A stretch of DNA of 64,000 nucleotides. Source: Pseudomonas rhizophila. GTDB lineage: Bacteria > Pseudomonadota > Gammaproteobacteria > Pseudomonadales > Pseudomonadaceae. Within the stretch, counting starts at the first letter, position 1. Each line of letters starts with the position of its first letter. Under the pieces are notes generated by a model. It had not been told where the DNA came from, made no database searches, and was given only the letters and a program-made list of their open reading frames with translations. The translations under genes were made by a program, and so were the position numbers. Positions 42,606 to 52,006 of the stretch are shown here, piece after piece. The stretch is from positions 1,964,367 through 2,028,366 of the forward strand of contig NZ_CP024081.1 in NCBI RefSeq assembly GCF_003033885.1. The letters run 5' to 3'.

Positions 42606-44057
42606 TTATTGGGCGATGGTTTTCACCGACACGCCGCGTTCGACCGGGGTGGAGCGACCGTAGATGTCTTCGAAGCGTTCGATATCGTCTTCGCCCAGGT
42701 AGCTGCCGGACTGCACTTCGATGATTTCCAGCGGGATCTTGCCCGGGTTGCGCAGGCGATGAACCGAGGCGATCGGGATGTAGGTCGACTGGTTTTCGCA
42801 GAGCAGGAACACGTTCTCGTCGCAGGTCACTTCAGCGGTGCCGCTGACCACGATCCAGTGTTCGGCGCGGTGGTGGTGCATCTGCAGCGACAGGCATGCG
42901 CCCGGCTTGACCGAGATGTGCTTGACCTGGAAACGACCGCCCATGTCCACCGAGTCATAGGAACCCCATGGACGATAGACCTCGCAGTGGTTCTGGGTTT
43001 CGGTGCGGCCCTGGGCGTTGAGGGTGTTGACCATTTGCTTGACGCCTTGGACCTTGTCCTTGTGGGCGATCATCATGGCGTCCTTGGTTTCGACCACCAC
43101 GATGTTGTCCAGGCCGATCACCGACACCAGCTTGCCATTGCCGTGGATCATGCAGTTGCGGCTGTCCTGGACGACGACGTCGCCCTTGGTGACGTTGCCG
43201 TTGGCATCCTTGGCGTTGACTTCCCACAGCGACGACCAGCAGCCGACATCGCTCCAGCCGGCCGACAGTGGCACCACGCAGGCGCGCTGGGTCTTTTCCA
43301 TCACCGCGTAGTCGATGGAGTTGTCCGGGCAGCAGGCGAAAGTGGCTTCGTCAAAGGTGATGGTATCGGCCGTCTGTTCGCTGCGCTCCAGGGTCAGCAG
43401 GCAGGTGTCGTAGATGTCCGGATCGTGTTTTTTCAGCTCTTCGAGGAAACGGCTGGCGCGGAACAGGAACATGCCGCTGTTCCAGAAGTAACCACCGGCT
43501 TCGACGAACTCGGTGGCGCGCTTGACGTCGGGTTTTTCCACGAAGTGCGAAACGCGGCTCACCCCTTCAGGCAGCAGGGCGTCGTTGGTCGACTTGATGT
43601 AGCCATAACCGGTTTCCGGTTTGGTGGCCGGTACGCCGAACAGCACCATTTCGCCACGCTCGGCGGCCACGGTGGCCAGGGCCAACGCACGTTGCAGGGC
43701 TTTCTGGTCTTCCAGCACGTGGTCGGCCGGCAGGACCAGCATCAGCTCGTCGCGGCCTTCATTGACCAGCATCATCGCCGTCAGGGCCACGGCCGGCGCG
43801 GTGTTGCGCCCGAACGGTTCCATCAGGATGCGCTGGGCTTCCAGCTTGCGGTTGGTCAACTGCTCATTGACGATGAACCGGTGGTCTTTGTTGCAGACCA
43901 CGATCGGGGTGTCCATGCCTTCGAACACCAGGCGCTCGAGGGTCTGCTGGAACAGGGTGTGTTCGCCGGTCAGGGCCAGGAACTGTTTAGGGAATTGCTT
44001 GCGCGAAAGCGGCCAAAGACGTGAGCCGCTACCACCTGACAAGATCACCGGAATCAT
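42606..44057 (-). CDS. algA: Mannose-6-phosphate isomerase / mannose-1-phosphate guanylyltransferase AlgA
   Basis: A 483-residue bifunctional enzyme. The N-terminal nucleotidyltransferase has the signature GGSGSRLWPLSRKQFPKQF. The C-terminal cupin domain carries the isomerase site with RPWGSYDSVD and the metal-binding LQMHHHRAEHW. It converts fructose-6-phosphate to mannose-6-phosphate and later mannose-1-phosphate to GDP-mannose, the substrate of AlgD. As in other pseudomonads it is the last gene of the alginate operon. It is separated from algF by 151 bp that contain a large hairpin, and is followed by a strong terminator. Confidence 0.95.
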   Translation of the reverse strand: MIPVILSGGSGSRLWPLSRKQFPKQFLALTGEHTLFQQTLERLVFEGMDTPIVVCNKDHRFIVNEQLTNRKLEAQRILMEPFGRNTAPAVALTAMMLVNEGRDELMLVLPADHVLEDQKALQRALALATVAAERGEMVLFGVPATKPETGYGYIKSTNDALLPEGVSRVSHFVEKPDVKRATEFVEAGGYFWNSGMFLFRASRFLEELKKHDPDIYDTCLLTLERSEQTADTITFDEATFACCPDNSIDYAVMEKTQRACVVPLSAGWSDVGCWSSLWEVNAKDANGNVTKGDVVVQDSRNCMIHGNGKLVSVIGLDNIVVVETKDAMMIAHKDKVQGVKQMVNTLNAQGRTETQNHCEVYRPWGSYDSVDMGGRFQVKHISVKPGACLSLQMHHHRAEHWIVVSGTAEVTCDENVFLLCENQSTYIPIASVHRLRNPGKIPLEIIEVQSGSYLGEDDIERFEDIYGRSTPVERGVSVKTIAQ

Positions 44058-44152
44058 GTTTGTTACTCCTACAAATCGAAATGGTTTTTAGAGCTACTGC
44101 GTTCTGTCGTTTCACTCTCTTGTTGTTGTTCCTGCGGCAGTGGCAAGCCTTG

Positions 44153-44190
44153 AGCTTCAAGCTGCAAGCAAAAGCTTGCCGCTTGAAGCT
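44153..44190. repeat. 17-bp inverted repeat in the algF-algA gap
   Basis: AGCTTCAAGCTGCAAGC (44153-44169) and GCTTGCCGCTTGAAGCT (44174-44190) pair at 16 of 17 positions across an AAAA loop. In the alginate mRNA this makes a stable hairpin about 100 bases before algA. It resembles a short dispersed AAGCTTCAAGC element; a fragment also occurs in the ftsA-ftsZ gap at about 20536. Confidence 0.8.
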
Positions 44191-44208
44191 GGAAACTTGC
44201 CGCTGCTC

Positions 44209-44877
44209 TTATCGGGTCGACACCGGGCGTTTTACCCACACTGGCGACAGGCTGCTGCCGGAGCCGGTGACGTACAGCACGGCCGCTTCGCCGCGTTCCA
44301 GGGCCACGGGCTTGAGGTCGCCGACTTTCTTGTCGCCGTCGAACAGCGCCAGGCTCACTTTCACCGGGTTGATTTCACGCTCGCCACGGCTCTTGGCCGC
44401 TACGGTCTTGACCACTTCGGTCTTGCCGTCGGCGGTCTTGAGGGTCAGCGGCTTGTCGCTAAGGTTCTGCACGCGAACCAGGGATTTCTGCTTGTTCTTG
44501 AATGGCGGTTCTTCGATCAACTGAGGCTGGCCGCTAGCGTTGTTGACCAGGGTGTAATAGTGATCGGGAGCCAGCTTTACCGGGACGGTCTGGCTGCCGA
44601 CCTTGGCACTGTAGTCGCCGCCAGGCATGAAGCTGAAGTCGGTGCTGGCCAGTGGTGCTACGTCGCTCAGGTTGGTGCTGCCGACGGTCGCGCTGACTTC
44701 GGCGTTGCTGGCGTTGTAGATCCGCACGAAGCTCGACCCTTTTGGCGCAACCGGGCCATACAGGGCCGAGTCACCTCCGGCAAAGGCAGACAGTGAAAGG
44801 GCGCTCATGCTGGCAACCAGGGCAACGGCCTTGAGGGAGCGAGCGGCGAGACGGCGAGGAGTTGTAGTGAAAGTCAT
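44209..44877 (-). CDS. algF: Alginate O-acetylation protein AlgF
   Basis: The start at 44877, with GAGAGG upstream, gives 222 residues. A signal peptide of about 33 residues ends AFAGGDSALYGP. The mature protein is a periplasmic beta-rich protein (SSFVRIYNASNAEVSATVG, RVQNLSDKPLTLKTADGK). AlgF works with AlgI and AlgJ in acetylating mannuronate residues and is thought to be an adaptor rather than a transferase. It lies directly after algJ (14-bp gap). Identification rests on operon position and the characteristic N-terminal mature region. Confidence 0.92.
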   Translation of the reverse strand: MTFTTTPRRLAARSLKAVALVASMSALSLSAFAGGDSALYGPVAPKGSSFVRIYNASNAEVSATVGSTNLSDVAPLASTDFSFMPGGDYSAKVGSQTVPVKLAPDHYYTLVNNASGQPQLIEEPPFKNKQKSLVRVQNLSDKPLTLKTADGKTEVVKTVAAKSRGEREINPVKVSLALFDGDKKVGDLKPVALERGEAAVLYVTGSGSSLSPVWVKRPVSTR

Positions 44878-44891
44878 GGTGGACCTCTCTT

Positions 44892-46067
44892 TCAGTTTTG
44901 CGCCCGGTCGGGCGTCTCGGATGGGGTGTTGGCGGCTACGTTCTGTTGGCGTGCGCCGGCTTGCTTGAGTTCTGCGACCCACTGCGGGTCGGCGTCACCG
45001 ATTTCGTTGTTCACAGGCAGATAACGTTCAGGAAACTCCCAGATCAGCACCTGGGGCGGGCTGTTCTTGAAGGCGTCGCTCTTGAGGTAGCTGAGCATCG
45101 GCAGAATCGGGCCATGGCCGTCTTCGGCGTAGTTCACGACGTCGCTGTTCAGGGCCTGCTTGAGGGCACCGACGAAGTTCCAGGTGGGGTTGGCGCTGTA
45201 GCTGGTGCCGATCAGCGCCACGGGCACTTGGGCATCGGCAAACAGCGCGTCGCCTTCGGCCGGCTGATCGTCGGCTTCACGGGTGGTGCGCTTGACCAGC
45301 GGCTCCTGGGCTGGCATCAGGTTTTCGAACAGCGGGTCCAGAGGCAGGAACTGACGCAGGTCGCCCTTGTGGATGATTTTTTCCGCTGGCGTTGTCACGA
45401 AACGTTGTGGCTCGCCGTTGAGTGGGGTGCGCTCGGCAATCGTCTTCGCCAGCATCTCGGCGGCGACCTGCGCGCCTTCGGGAGTCCAGTGGGTGTCGGT
45501 GCGCAGGAACACTTGTTGGCCGTTTTGCTTGGCCTGTTGCATCGGGCCGAGCAGGTCAGGGGCCAGGATCTTGTCTGCCGCCACACGGGCATGGAAATCC
45601 TGATAGAGGTTGGCGTGAATGCTGGACGGCTTCACTTCACCCAAGTGTTCCGGGTAGAGGCGCGCCTTGGCTGGCACGATCGCCATCACCAGGGTAATGC
45701 CCTGTTCCTTGAGCTTCTGGCGCACGCCTTCGACCAGCGCGTAGTTGCCTTGCAGGTTTTGCTCTTCGTTGACGATCGGATTGAACTCTTCGTCGCTGTA
45801 CAGCCACTGATCGCGACCCAGGACCACGCCTTTGCGGCCCTCGTTGAACAGCTTGTAGTCCAGTGCCGCCCAGATGTTGGTGCCCAGGCGCTTGATCGGG
45901 AACTCGTCGTCGTAGTGCGTCTCGACGGCTTTGCTCCAACGACCGTTGAGCACGGTCGCATCGGGGTTGGTGCTGAAGCCGAAGAAGCTGCGCACCGACC
46001 ACAGGCCCAGGACCGTCAAGGTCAGCAGGAACAGTGCGATGTAGAAGATGCGTAATGAGCGGGTCAT
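44892..46067 (-). CDS. algJ: Alginate O-acetyltransferase AlgJ
   Basis: A 391-residue SGNH-hydrolase-like protein with an N-terminal signal anchor (about 6-24). The catalytic Asp and His lie in LRTDTHWTPEGAQ, and the Ser in LIGTSYSANPTWNF. This is the arrangement shared with AlgX. AlgJ receives acetyl groups supplied through the membrane protein AlgI and acts in the periplasm. It begins 11 bases after the algI stop. The Gln/Ala-rich C-terminal tail is likely unstructured. Confidence 0.94.
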   Translation of the reverse strand: MTRSLRIFYIALFLLTLTVLGLWSVRSFFGFSTNPDATVLNGRWSKAVETHYDDEFPIKRLGTNIWAALDYKLFNEGRKGVVLGRDQWLYSDEEFNPIVNEEQNLQGNYALVEGVRQKLKEQGITLVMAIVPAKARLYPEHLGEVKPSSIHANLYQDFHARVAADKILAPDLLGPMQQAKQNGQQVFLRTDTHWTPEGAQVAAEMLAKTIAERTPLNGEPQRFVTTPAEKIIHKGDLRQFLPLDPLFENLMPAQEPLVKRTTREADDQPAEGDALFADAQVPVALIGTSYSANPTWNFVGALKQALNSDVVNYAEDGHGPILPMLSYLKSDAFKNSPPQVLIWEFPERYLPVNNEIGDADPQWVAELKQAGARQQNVAANTPSETPDRAQN

Positions 46068-46078
46068 GTTCAGATCCC

Positions 46079-47644
46079 TCAGAACTGGAAGTAAAGGAAC
46101 GGCGAGAAGCTTTGCGCCGAGAGTTTGAGAATCGAGGCGATGAACAGCACCAGCACCAGCGTGCGCATCACGTAGCGCGGCCAGTCAGCGACCCAGTACG
46201 CCGGTTGCACCTGGGCTTCGACGCCCACGGTGTAGCCCGGTTGATGAATGCTCGACGGGTTGTCGCCCGGTACAGCCTTGATCAGTCCAGGTTGTGCAGT
46301 GGCCGGGCCATCGGCCTCGGTGTTCACTTCAGGCTTGGTCTTGACCGGTGGACGATTGGTGTAGAGATCGCGCAGGCCAAAGAAGGCGAGGGTGGCGTAG
46401 GCCACCGCCAGCGTGGCGATTTGCAGGCCGGTGAGGTTGGCACGGGTCAGTTCCGACAGCGACAAGTCACCGAAGCTGAACATGGCGCCATACATGCGGC
46501 CGGCCACGTGCAGGTTTTCGGCACGGAAGATCACCCAGCCCATCACCACCAGCAGGAACGTCAGTGCCCAACGGATCGGGTTGATGCTGCGTGGCGTGGT
46601 GTTGATACCCACCGCTTTTTCGATGGCCAGCCACATACCGTGCCAGGCACCCCAGATCACGTAGGTGATGTTCGCGCCGTGCCACAGACCACCGAGCAGC
46701 ATGGTCAGGAACAGGTTGCGATAGGTCATCAGCGTGCCTTTGCGATTGCCGCCCAGGGTGATGTAGAGGTAATCGCGTAGCCAGGTCGACAGGCTGATGT
46801 GCCAGCGCCGCCAGAACTCGGTAATCGACTGGCTGATGTAGGGCTGCTTGAAGTTCTCCATGAAACGGAAGCCCATCATCAAGCCCAGGCCGATGGCCAT
46901 GTCGCTGTAGCCGGAGAAGTCGAAGTACAGTTGCGCGGTGTAGGCCAGGGCGCCGAGCCAGGCATCGCCCGTGGTCGGGTTCTCCAGGGCAAAGCAATGA
47001 TCGGCCACCACCGCCAGGGTGTCGGCGATGAACACCTTCTTGATGAAGCCCTGCATGAAGCGCGTGCAGCCTTCGGAGAACTTGTCCAGGGTGTGGGTGC
47101 GGTTGTTGAACTGATCGGCCAGGTCGCGGAAACGCAACACGGGGCCGGCGATCAGGTGCGGGAAGATCGCCACGAACGCTGCGAAGTCGATCAGGTTGTG
47201 GGTCGCCGGGGTATCACCGCGATACACGTCGATGATGTAGCTGATGGACTCGAAGATGTAGAACGAGATCCCGATCGGCAACAACACGTGGGTCAGGATG
47301 AACGGATTGAGACCGAAGCCGGTAATGATCGCGTTGAGGCTGTCCACACCGAAGTTGGCGTACTTGAAGTAGCCCAGGATGCACAGATCCACACCCACGC
47401 CGAGCAACAGCCAGCGCTGGGCGGGTTTGGTGCGCACGCCGGCGGCGCCGACTTTCAGGCCGATCCAGTAGTTCCACAGGGTGACGCCGGCGAACAGCGC
47501 AAGGAAGTCCACGCGCCACCAGGCATAGAACACATAGCTGGCCAGCAATAACAGCAGGTTGCGATAGCGTTGCCCGCTCAAGTAGTACAAGCCGAGAAAG
47601 ATCGGCAAGAACAGGAACAGGAACACATTGGATGAAAATACCAT
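46079..47644 (-). CDS. algI: Alginate O-acetyltransferase AlgI (MBOAT)
   Basis: The start at 47644 with GGAGA six bases upstream gives 521 residues (MVFSSNVFLFLFLPIFLG). The protein has about ten or more membrane helices and belongs to the membrane-bound O-acyltransferase family. The catalytic histidine is in LLGGLWHGANITYVIWGAWHG, and FRDLADQFNNRTHT is a family segment. AlgI moves acetyl groups across the inner membrane for AlgJ and AlgX. A loop between late helices (about residues 415-450) is long and polar. It is preceded by an unusual 132-bp gap after algL. Confidence 0.94.
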   Translation of the reverse strand: MVFSSNVFLFLFLPIFLGLYYLSGQRYRNLLLLLASYVFYAWWRVDFLALFAGVTLWNYWIGLKVGAAGVRTKPAQRWLLLGVGVDLCILGYFKYANFGVDSLNAIITGFGLNPFILTHVLLPIGISFYIFESISYIIDVYRGDTPATHNLIDFAAFVAIFPHLIAGPVLRFRDLADQFNNRTHTLDKFSEGCTRFMQGFIKKVFIADTLAVVADHCFALENPTTGDAWLGALAYTAQLYFDFSGYSDMAIGLGLMMGFRFMENFKQPYISQSITEFWRRWHISLSTWLRDYLYITLGGNRKGTLMTYRNLFLTMLLGGLWHGANITYVIWGAWHGMWLAIEKAVGINTTPRSINPIRWALTFLLVVMGWVIFRAENLHVAGRMYGAMFSFGDLSLSELTRANLTGLQIATLAVAYATLAFFGLRDLYTNRPPVKTKPEVNTEADGPATAQPGLIKAVPGDNPSSIHQPGYTVGVEAQVQPAYWVADWPRYVMRTLVLVLFIASILKLSAQSFSPFLYFQF

Positions 47645-47776
47645 CCCGATCTCTCCATGTTGAATCAACAGTCAAGGGCCAGAGCCCCCCCAACCCCCCC
47701 CATGAAAACCGGGAGGTTTTATTACATTTCAGACGCTTTGCTCCCACAGCTCCCCTGCCAGGCAGGGGATACGGCA
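47645..47776. other. Structured algL-algI junction
   Basis: A 132-bp gap in an otherwise tight operon. It contains C7 and C8 runs (47683-47701), the inverted AAAACC-GGGA-GGTTTT (about 47705-47720), a REP-like half GCTTTGCTCCCACAG (47736-47750), and the perfect 9-bp inverted repeat TCCCCTGCC-A-GGCAGGGGA (47751-47769). It holds no gene. Confidence 0.7.
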
Positions 47777-48913
47777 TCAGCTACCTTTTTCGCCTTTTTC
47801 CCATGACGGGTCGTACACCTTGGTCAAGTCCCCGCCGAGGCGGAACGTCTTGAACGGTTGCATTTCATGCTTGCGTTCCAGCACATCCTCGGGGCATGTG
47901 TAGAGGCTGCAGAACGGTTCCAGCCAGGCGAACTTGGAATCGATTTTCAGATCCTTCATGTCCTGCTCATCGCCGTTCTTGTCTTCGAATATCTCCGGGT
48001 CTTTCACCCCGGCCAGCACCTGGTCACCCAGGCGCTTGAGGGCGCCGTTGTTTTCCTGGCGCAGGTCCACGCCGTTGACCTGGGCGAAACTGGCGATCAT
48101 CGCCAGGGGCGGCAGGGCATAGTTGTGATAGGACAGCGCCCGTTGCTTGCGCTTGAGTTCGTTGGGCAAGAAGCCCTCGGCGTCGACTTGGTTGACGCCG
48201 ACCTTGTATTCCTTGACGGCCCAATCGAACAGGTCGCGGCGGTTGGTCGCCACGGCGGTGGCCATCACCGACCAGGCGGCCCAGTAGGAGTGGTTGTTGA
48301 TTTTTTTCAGCGGCAGGTTGTCCCAGTCGCTCACCACCTGATCGGCCATCTTGCTGAACCAGCCTTCGATCAGTTGCGCCTGCTCCTGGTGATTGGCCAG
48401 TGGGCGAGACTCGGAGAACTTCAGGCGTACGTAGGCCGAAGCCATGCTTCCCAGGGCCCATTTGCGCATGGACTTGCCGGTGTGGTTGAAGTCCTTGGAC
48501 ATCAGCGCATCGGCCTTGGCCCAGGCGGTCAGCCAGTTCAGGGTGCATTCCAGCTGCTCGGGGCGGCCGTCACGCATGAATTGCATCACTTGTTTGCTGA
48601 CGCCGCGTTCGATCCGGGTGATGTCGGAAGTGGCATCACGGAAGGCTTTTTCCGATTTCACGTTCAGCGTTGCGCGGGCCTTGTCGGAACCCTCGTACTT
48701 GCTGCGAAATTGCAGGGCGCCCGTGTAGGGCGTTGGTACTGCCTCGCAGCGCTCGTCAGAGCTGCCCGTCTTGAATTTTTCAATCGGTGCGAAGTAACCC
48801 TGGGGCGGGCGTAGCGGGGCCGCGGCCTGCGTCGCGCCGGCGAATATCGCCAGGGTCAGCAGGGACGGCGCCAGCAGCGTTTTCAACGTTCGGGTGCGCA
48901 TGGTTCTAGTCAT
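47777..48913 (-). CDS. algL: Alginate lyase AlgL
   Basis: The start at 48913 (AGG eight bases upstream) gives 378 residues; 48928 is an alternative. A signal peptide ends near [10 protein letters not shown]. The (alpha/alpha) toroid lyase has the family motif NNHSYWAAW and the C-terminal WLEPFCSLY. AlgL degrades mannuronate-rich polymer by beta-elimination in the periplasm and clears misdirected alginate. The active-site Asn-Asn-His and an Arg/Tyr region are present, so it should be active. It follows algX by 11 bases. Confidence 0.94.
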   Translation of the reverse strand: MTRTMRTRTLKTLLAPSLLTLAIFAGATQAAAPLRPPQGYFAPIEKFKTGSSDERCEAVPTPYTGALQFRSKYEGSDKARATLNVKSEKAFRDATSDITRIERGVSKQVMQFMRDGRPEQLECTLNWLTAWAKADALMSKDFNHTGKSMRKWALGSMASAYVRLKFSESRPLANHQEQAQLIEGWFSKMADQVVSDWDNLPLKKINNHSYWAAWSVMATAVATNRRDLFDWAVKEYKVGVNQVDAEGFLPNELKRKQRALSYHNYALPPLAMIASFAQVNGVDLRQENNGALKRLGDQVLAGVKDPEIFEDKNGDEQDMKDLKIDSKFAWLEPFCSLYTCPEDVLERKHEMQPFKTFRLGGDLTKVYDPSWEKGEKGS

Positions 48914-48924
48914 GAGACGAGACC

Positions 48925-50376
48925 TCATTGTCCGATTTGAGCCGTTTGTTGCCCGGCTTGCGGAGATGCGTTGCGTTTGCAGACTTTCGCTTCGATTTGC
49001 TGTGGCTCGGCACCGGCTTCAGGTCCCTGGACTTCTACAGCCAGCAGGTTCTGGGAAGCCCAGTCCTCGTCGGTGCGCAATTGGAAGGCGAAACGTCCGT
49101 CGGTTTCGGAAGTGTCCGGTTTTTCGATCTTGATATCCTCGTGGCGCCCATTCATGTACCAGAGGGTGGCTTGTAAGGTTTTCACCGACGTATCGGCGAA
49201 GCGGATATCGATCTGGTGGCTGCCGTTACGCAGGTCCATGTTCTTGCTGTTGACCATCAATTCGTTCTTGCCGGGCTTGAGGGCAGTCTTGCTGCTCATC
49301 AGCGCGGGCTTGCCTTCGCAACCGTTGTTGTCCAGCAGCGCCATCATCTGGCGATAGATGGTTTCCTGGTCCAAGCGATACAGCGGCGAGAATTCCCAGA
49401 TGAGGATTTTCGGCGGGCTCTTCTGGAATTCTTCGCTGCCCAGGTACTGGATCATCGCGCCTTCCAGACCGCCGCCGGGGAAGGCGACGTTGAGGACGTC
49501 GGCGCCGATGGCTTCTTGAAGGAAGCCGGCGAAGTTGTAGTTCTTGCCGCTGTGACTGGTGCCCACGAGGGTGATTTGCGGATCACTGGAGTCGCCGAAC
49601 AGGTCGCCGTCGCCGGCCTCGCCTTTAGGCTCGGTGGTGAACTGGTCCATGTACTGGACCGCGTAGCTGGTGCCGCACAGCTGGCCGGCCATGTTGTGCA
49701 GGGTGCCGGTCTTGCCCATGCGGCCGGACTTCTTGGTCTCGAACTCACGCTTGGGAATGTCGGCAAAGGCCGGGATCTGCTTGACCTTCTCGGCCACGAT
49801 CTTCGCCGTGCGCTGGGCGCCGTACGGGGTCCAGTGCTGGTCGCCACGGAAGTAGAAATCGTGGGCCGGCAGGGTGTCGGGCAGGTTTTCGTTGGTCAAC
49901 GGCGACAGGTCCGGCACTACATAACCCATCTGCGCGAAACGCCCGAGCATGCTCTTGTAGTTGGTCAGGGCCTTGTCGAAGTCGTAACTGGCCTTTTCCT
50001 GAGGGTTGAGTTTGTTGCGGTTCACCAGGCCCCGGGTCGGTTGATACACAAGCACCAGCTCAACGCCTTTTTTCTTGAACGCGTCGTGCAACTGCTGCAT
50101 GCGCTTGTAGCCGGCCGGGGTGGTATTGAATTCGGTACGCAGGTCTTCCTGGGTACGGAACAGCCAATCACCCTGGGCCTGTACCAGCGTGGTGAAGTTC
50201 TGCTGATAGCGCGTGGTGTAGTTCTTCGCGTCATAAGCAGCCGGGCACAGGTTGCAGCACGGTTCGGCAGTGAACACAGGCGCTGTGGTTTCAGCGGCGC
50301 GCGCGCCGCTTGTGGCGGCGAGAATGCCGGCAGTCAGGGCGGACAGGCCCAGAAGTTTGATCATCTGTGGGTTCAT
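48925..50376 (-). CDS. algX: Alginate biosynthesis/acetylation protein AlgX
   Basis: The ATG at 50376 is spaced nine bases from GAGG and gives 483 residues; 50385 would be too close to it. A signal peptide ends near SGARAAETT. The N-terminal SGNH-like domain has [15 protein letters not shown] (Asp and His) and [13 protein letters not shown] (Ser), so it is a competent O-acetyltransferase. The C-terminal carbohydrate-binding domain begins at about residue 340. AlgX is part of the periplasmic complex with AlgK and MucD and acetylates the polymer. It lies between algG (11-bp gap) and algL. Confidence 0.94.
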   Translation of the reverse strand: MNPQMIKLLGLSALTAGILAATSGARAAETTAPVFTAEPCCNLCPAAYDAKNYTTRYQQNFTTLVQAQGDWLFRTQEDLRTEFNTTPAGYKRMQQLHDAFKKKGVELVLVYQPTRGLVNRNKLNPQEKASYDFDKALTNYKSMLGRFAQMGYVVPDLSPLTNENLPDTLPAHDFYFRGDQHWTPYGAQRTAKIVAEKVKQIPAFADIPKREFETKKSGRMGKTGTLHNMAGQLCGTSYAVQYMDQFTTEPKGEAGDGDLFGDSSDPQITLVGTSHSGKNYNFAGFLQEAIGADVLNVAFPGGGLEGAMIQYLGSEEFQKSPPKILIWEFSPLYRLDQETIYRQMMALLDNNGCEGKPALMSSKTALKPGKNELMVNSKNMDLRNGSHQIDIRFADTSVKTLQATLWYMNGRHEDIKIEKPDTSETDGRFAFQLRTDEDWASQNLLAVEVQGPEAGAEPQQIEAKVCKRNASPQAGQQTAQIGQ

Positions 50377-50387
50377 AAAGGTCATCC

Positions 50388-51980
50388 TCAGTCCCGCAAT
50401 TCAGTCTGGCGTTCGACAGGGTCGATCAGCACGGCTTTCTGCTGGCGCACCAGCAGGTCGAGAATTTCATCCTGGCGCTCGCCCAGGATCCCCGAGAAGC
50501 TGATGCCGCTGGATTTGGTCGGCGCGAGCATGGACACGCGGTAGAGCTCAACGCTCAACGGTGAGTCGATGGACAATGGGCCGCTGCCGTTGGCAGCCAG
50601 TTCACCGCCGACCACGATCAGCGAGACCTGGGCGTCGAACGGGTCGAGCTTGATGTCCCGGTCGGTGTCGGACAGGTCCTTGATGTGGCCGTAAAGACCG
50701 GTCAGGCCGTTGGCCATGGACACGTTTTCGTAAAGGCGGATGTTCACGCTGTTACGAATCCGGATGCCGTGGCGCCGGTTGCTGATCACTTTGTTGCCCC
50801 ACAACAGGTTGTCACCACTCTCGTAAAGCGTGATGCCGTCGGTGTGGTTCTTGTAGATCTCGTTGTAGGCGATCAGGTTGTTCACGCTGTTACGGTCGAT
50901 CACCAGGCCCGAGAGTTTGTTGTCGTAGCTGCGGTTGTTGAAAATGAAGCTGTCGTTGACCTCACGGGAAATAATGATCCCGTGCTTCTTCTTGGTCCCG
51001 TAGACGGTGTTGTCGGCGATGATCAGCCGATGGGAACGGTCGTGGGGGTCAATGCCGTAGACGATGTTGTCCTTGTAGGTGTTGCCCTTGACCACAAAGT
51101 CGTTGGTTTCGTAGCAATAGAAGCCGTACCACATGTCCGAGAACTCGGAATCGATGATCCAGCCGGTCGGTTCCGGGCGCTTGAGGACCTTGGCCATGTT
51201 GGGCGTGTACTGGGAAATACTGACCCCGTACGACTTACTGTTGGCGTAGCCGAAGCTGGCCATTTTGGTATTGACGATGTAAGTCTCGGTGCCGCCCCAG
51301 GACAGCAGGAACGGACGGAATTCGTTGGCCGAGCGGAACGTGGCGGGGCCATTGTCCTTTTCGCGCCAGCCAGTGACCTTGGTGTCGCGGATGAACATCT
51401 TTCCATCGTTGACCAGGAAGGAGCCGCCCTCTTGGGACAGGCGCAGTTCCTGGGTCTGTTGGTCGATTTCCAGAATGCCTTTTTCACCCACCACAATCGG
51501 AATCCTGGCCAGGAAGACACCTGGCGAGGTTTCCCTGAGGTACTGCTTGGGCACTTTCTTGGCCAGGTCCTTGAGGTTCATGTAGCCATCGTCGATGAAG
51601 ATGGCCTGTGGGATGCCGTGCTGGCGCACCACCCACTCGGCCATCTTGTTGTCACCGCCGATGAAGTCCTTCAAGGCGTTTTCCTGCATCATCCTGCGCA
51701 CGCTGACCTTGCCGGGCTTGCTGCGCACGATCTTGGCCGCGGCCGCTTCGGCGGTGAAGCCTGTGAGGTCGGGCAGGGTCGGCGCAGCCAGTTCCAGCGG
51801 AGCGGTCGGCGCGCTGCTGACGGTGTAGGTCTTGGCCTGCTGCAGTTCCTTGACCACGTTGCCCGGTTTGACCACCGGTTCAACGTTGGCGAACGCCGAC
51901 GAGCCGGCCAGCAGCATCGCTGCGGCCAACAGGCTGATCGAACCTTTCATCGCCTGGCTGTTCCTGAGGTAGCGGTTCAT
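50388..51980 (-). CDS. algG: Periplasmic mannuronan C5-epimerase AlgG
   Basis: The ATG at 51980 with GGGAG eight bases upstream gives 530 residues. A signal peptide ends around SSAFANVEP. The second half is a right-handed parallel beta-helix with repeated N-rich turns (NNRSYDNKLSGLVIDRN, NLIAYNEIYKNHTDGITLY). The catalytic motif is in YGIDPHDRSHRL (DPHD). AlgG converts mannuronate to guluronate in the polymer and also protects it as part of the export scaffold. It starts 27 bases downstream of the algE stop region. Confidence 0.95.
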   Translation of the reverse strand: MNRYLRNSQAMKGSISLLAAAMLLAGSSAFANVEPVVKPGNVVKELQQAKTYTVSSAPTAPLELAAPTLPDLTGFTAEAAAAKIVRSKPGKVSVRRMMQENALKDFIGGDNKMAEWVVRQHGIPQAIFIDDGYMNLKDLAKKVPKQYLRETSPGVFLARIPIVVGEKGILEIDQQTQELRLSQEGGSFLVNDGKMFIRDTKVTGWREKDNGPATFRSANEFRPFLLSWGGTETYIVNTKMASFGYANSKSYGVSISQYTPNMAKVLKRPEPTGWIIDSEFSDMWYGFYCYETNDFVVKGNTYKDNIVYGIDPHDRSHRLIIADNTVYGTKKKHGIIISREVNDSFIFNNRSYDNKLSGLVIDRNSVNNLIAYNEIYKNHTDGITLYESGDNLLWGNKVISNRRHGIRIRNSVNIRLYENVSMANGLTGLYGHIKDLSDTDRDIKLDPFDAQVSLIVVGGELAANGSGPLSIDSPLSVELYRVSMLAPTKSSGISFSGILGERQDEILDLLVRQQKAVLIDPVERQTELRD

Positions 51981-52006
51981 ATCGGGCACTCCCATGGTCA
52001 TTCGCA

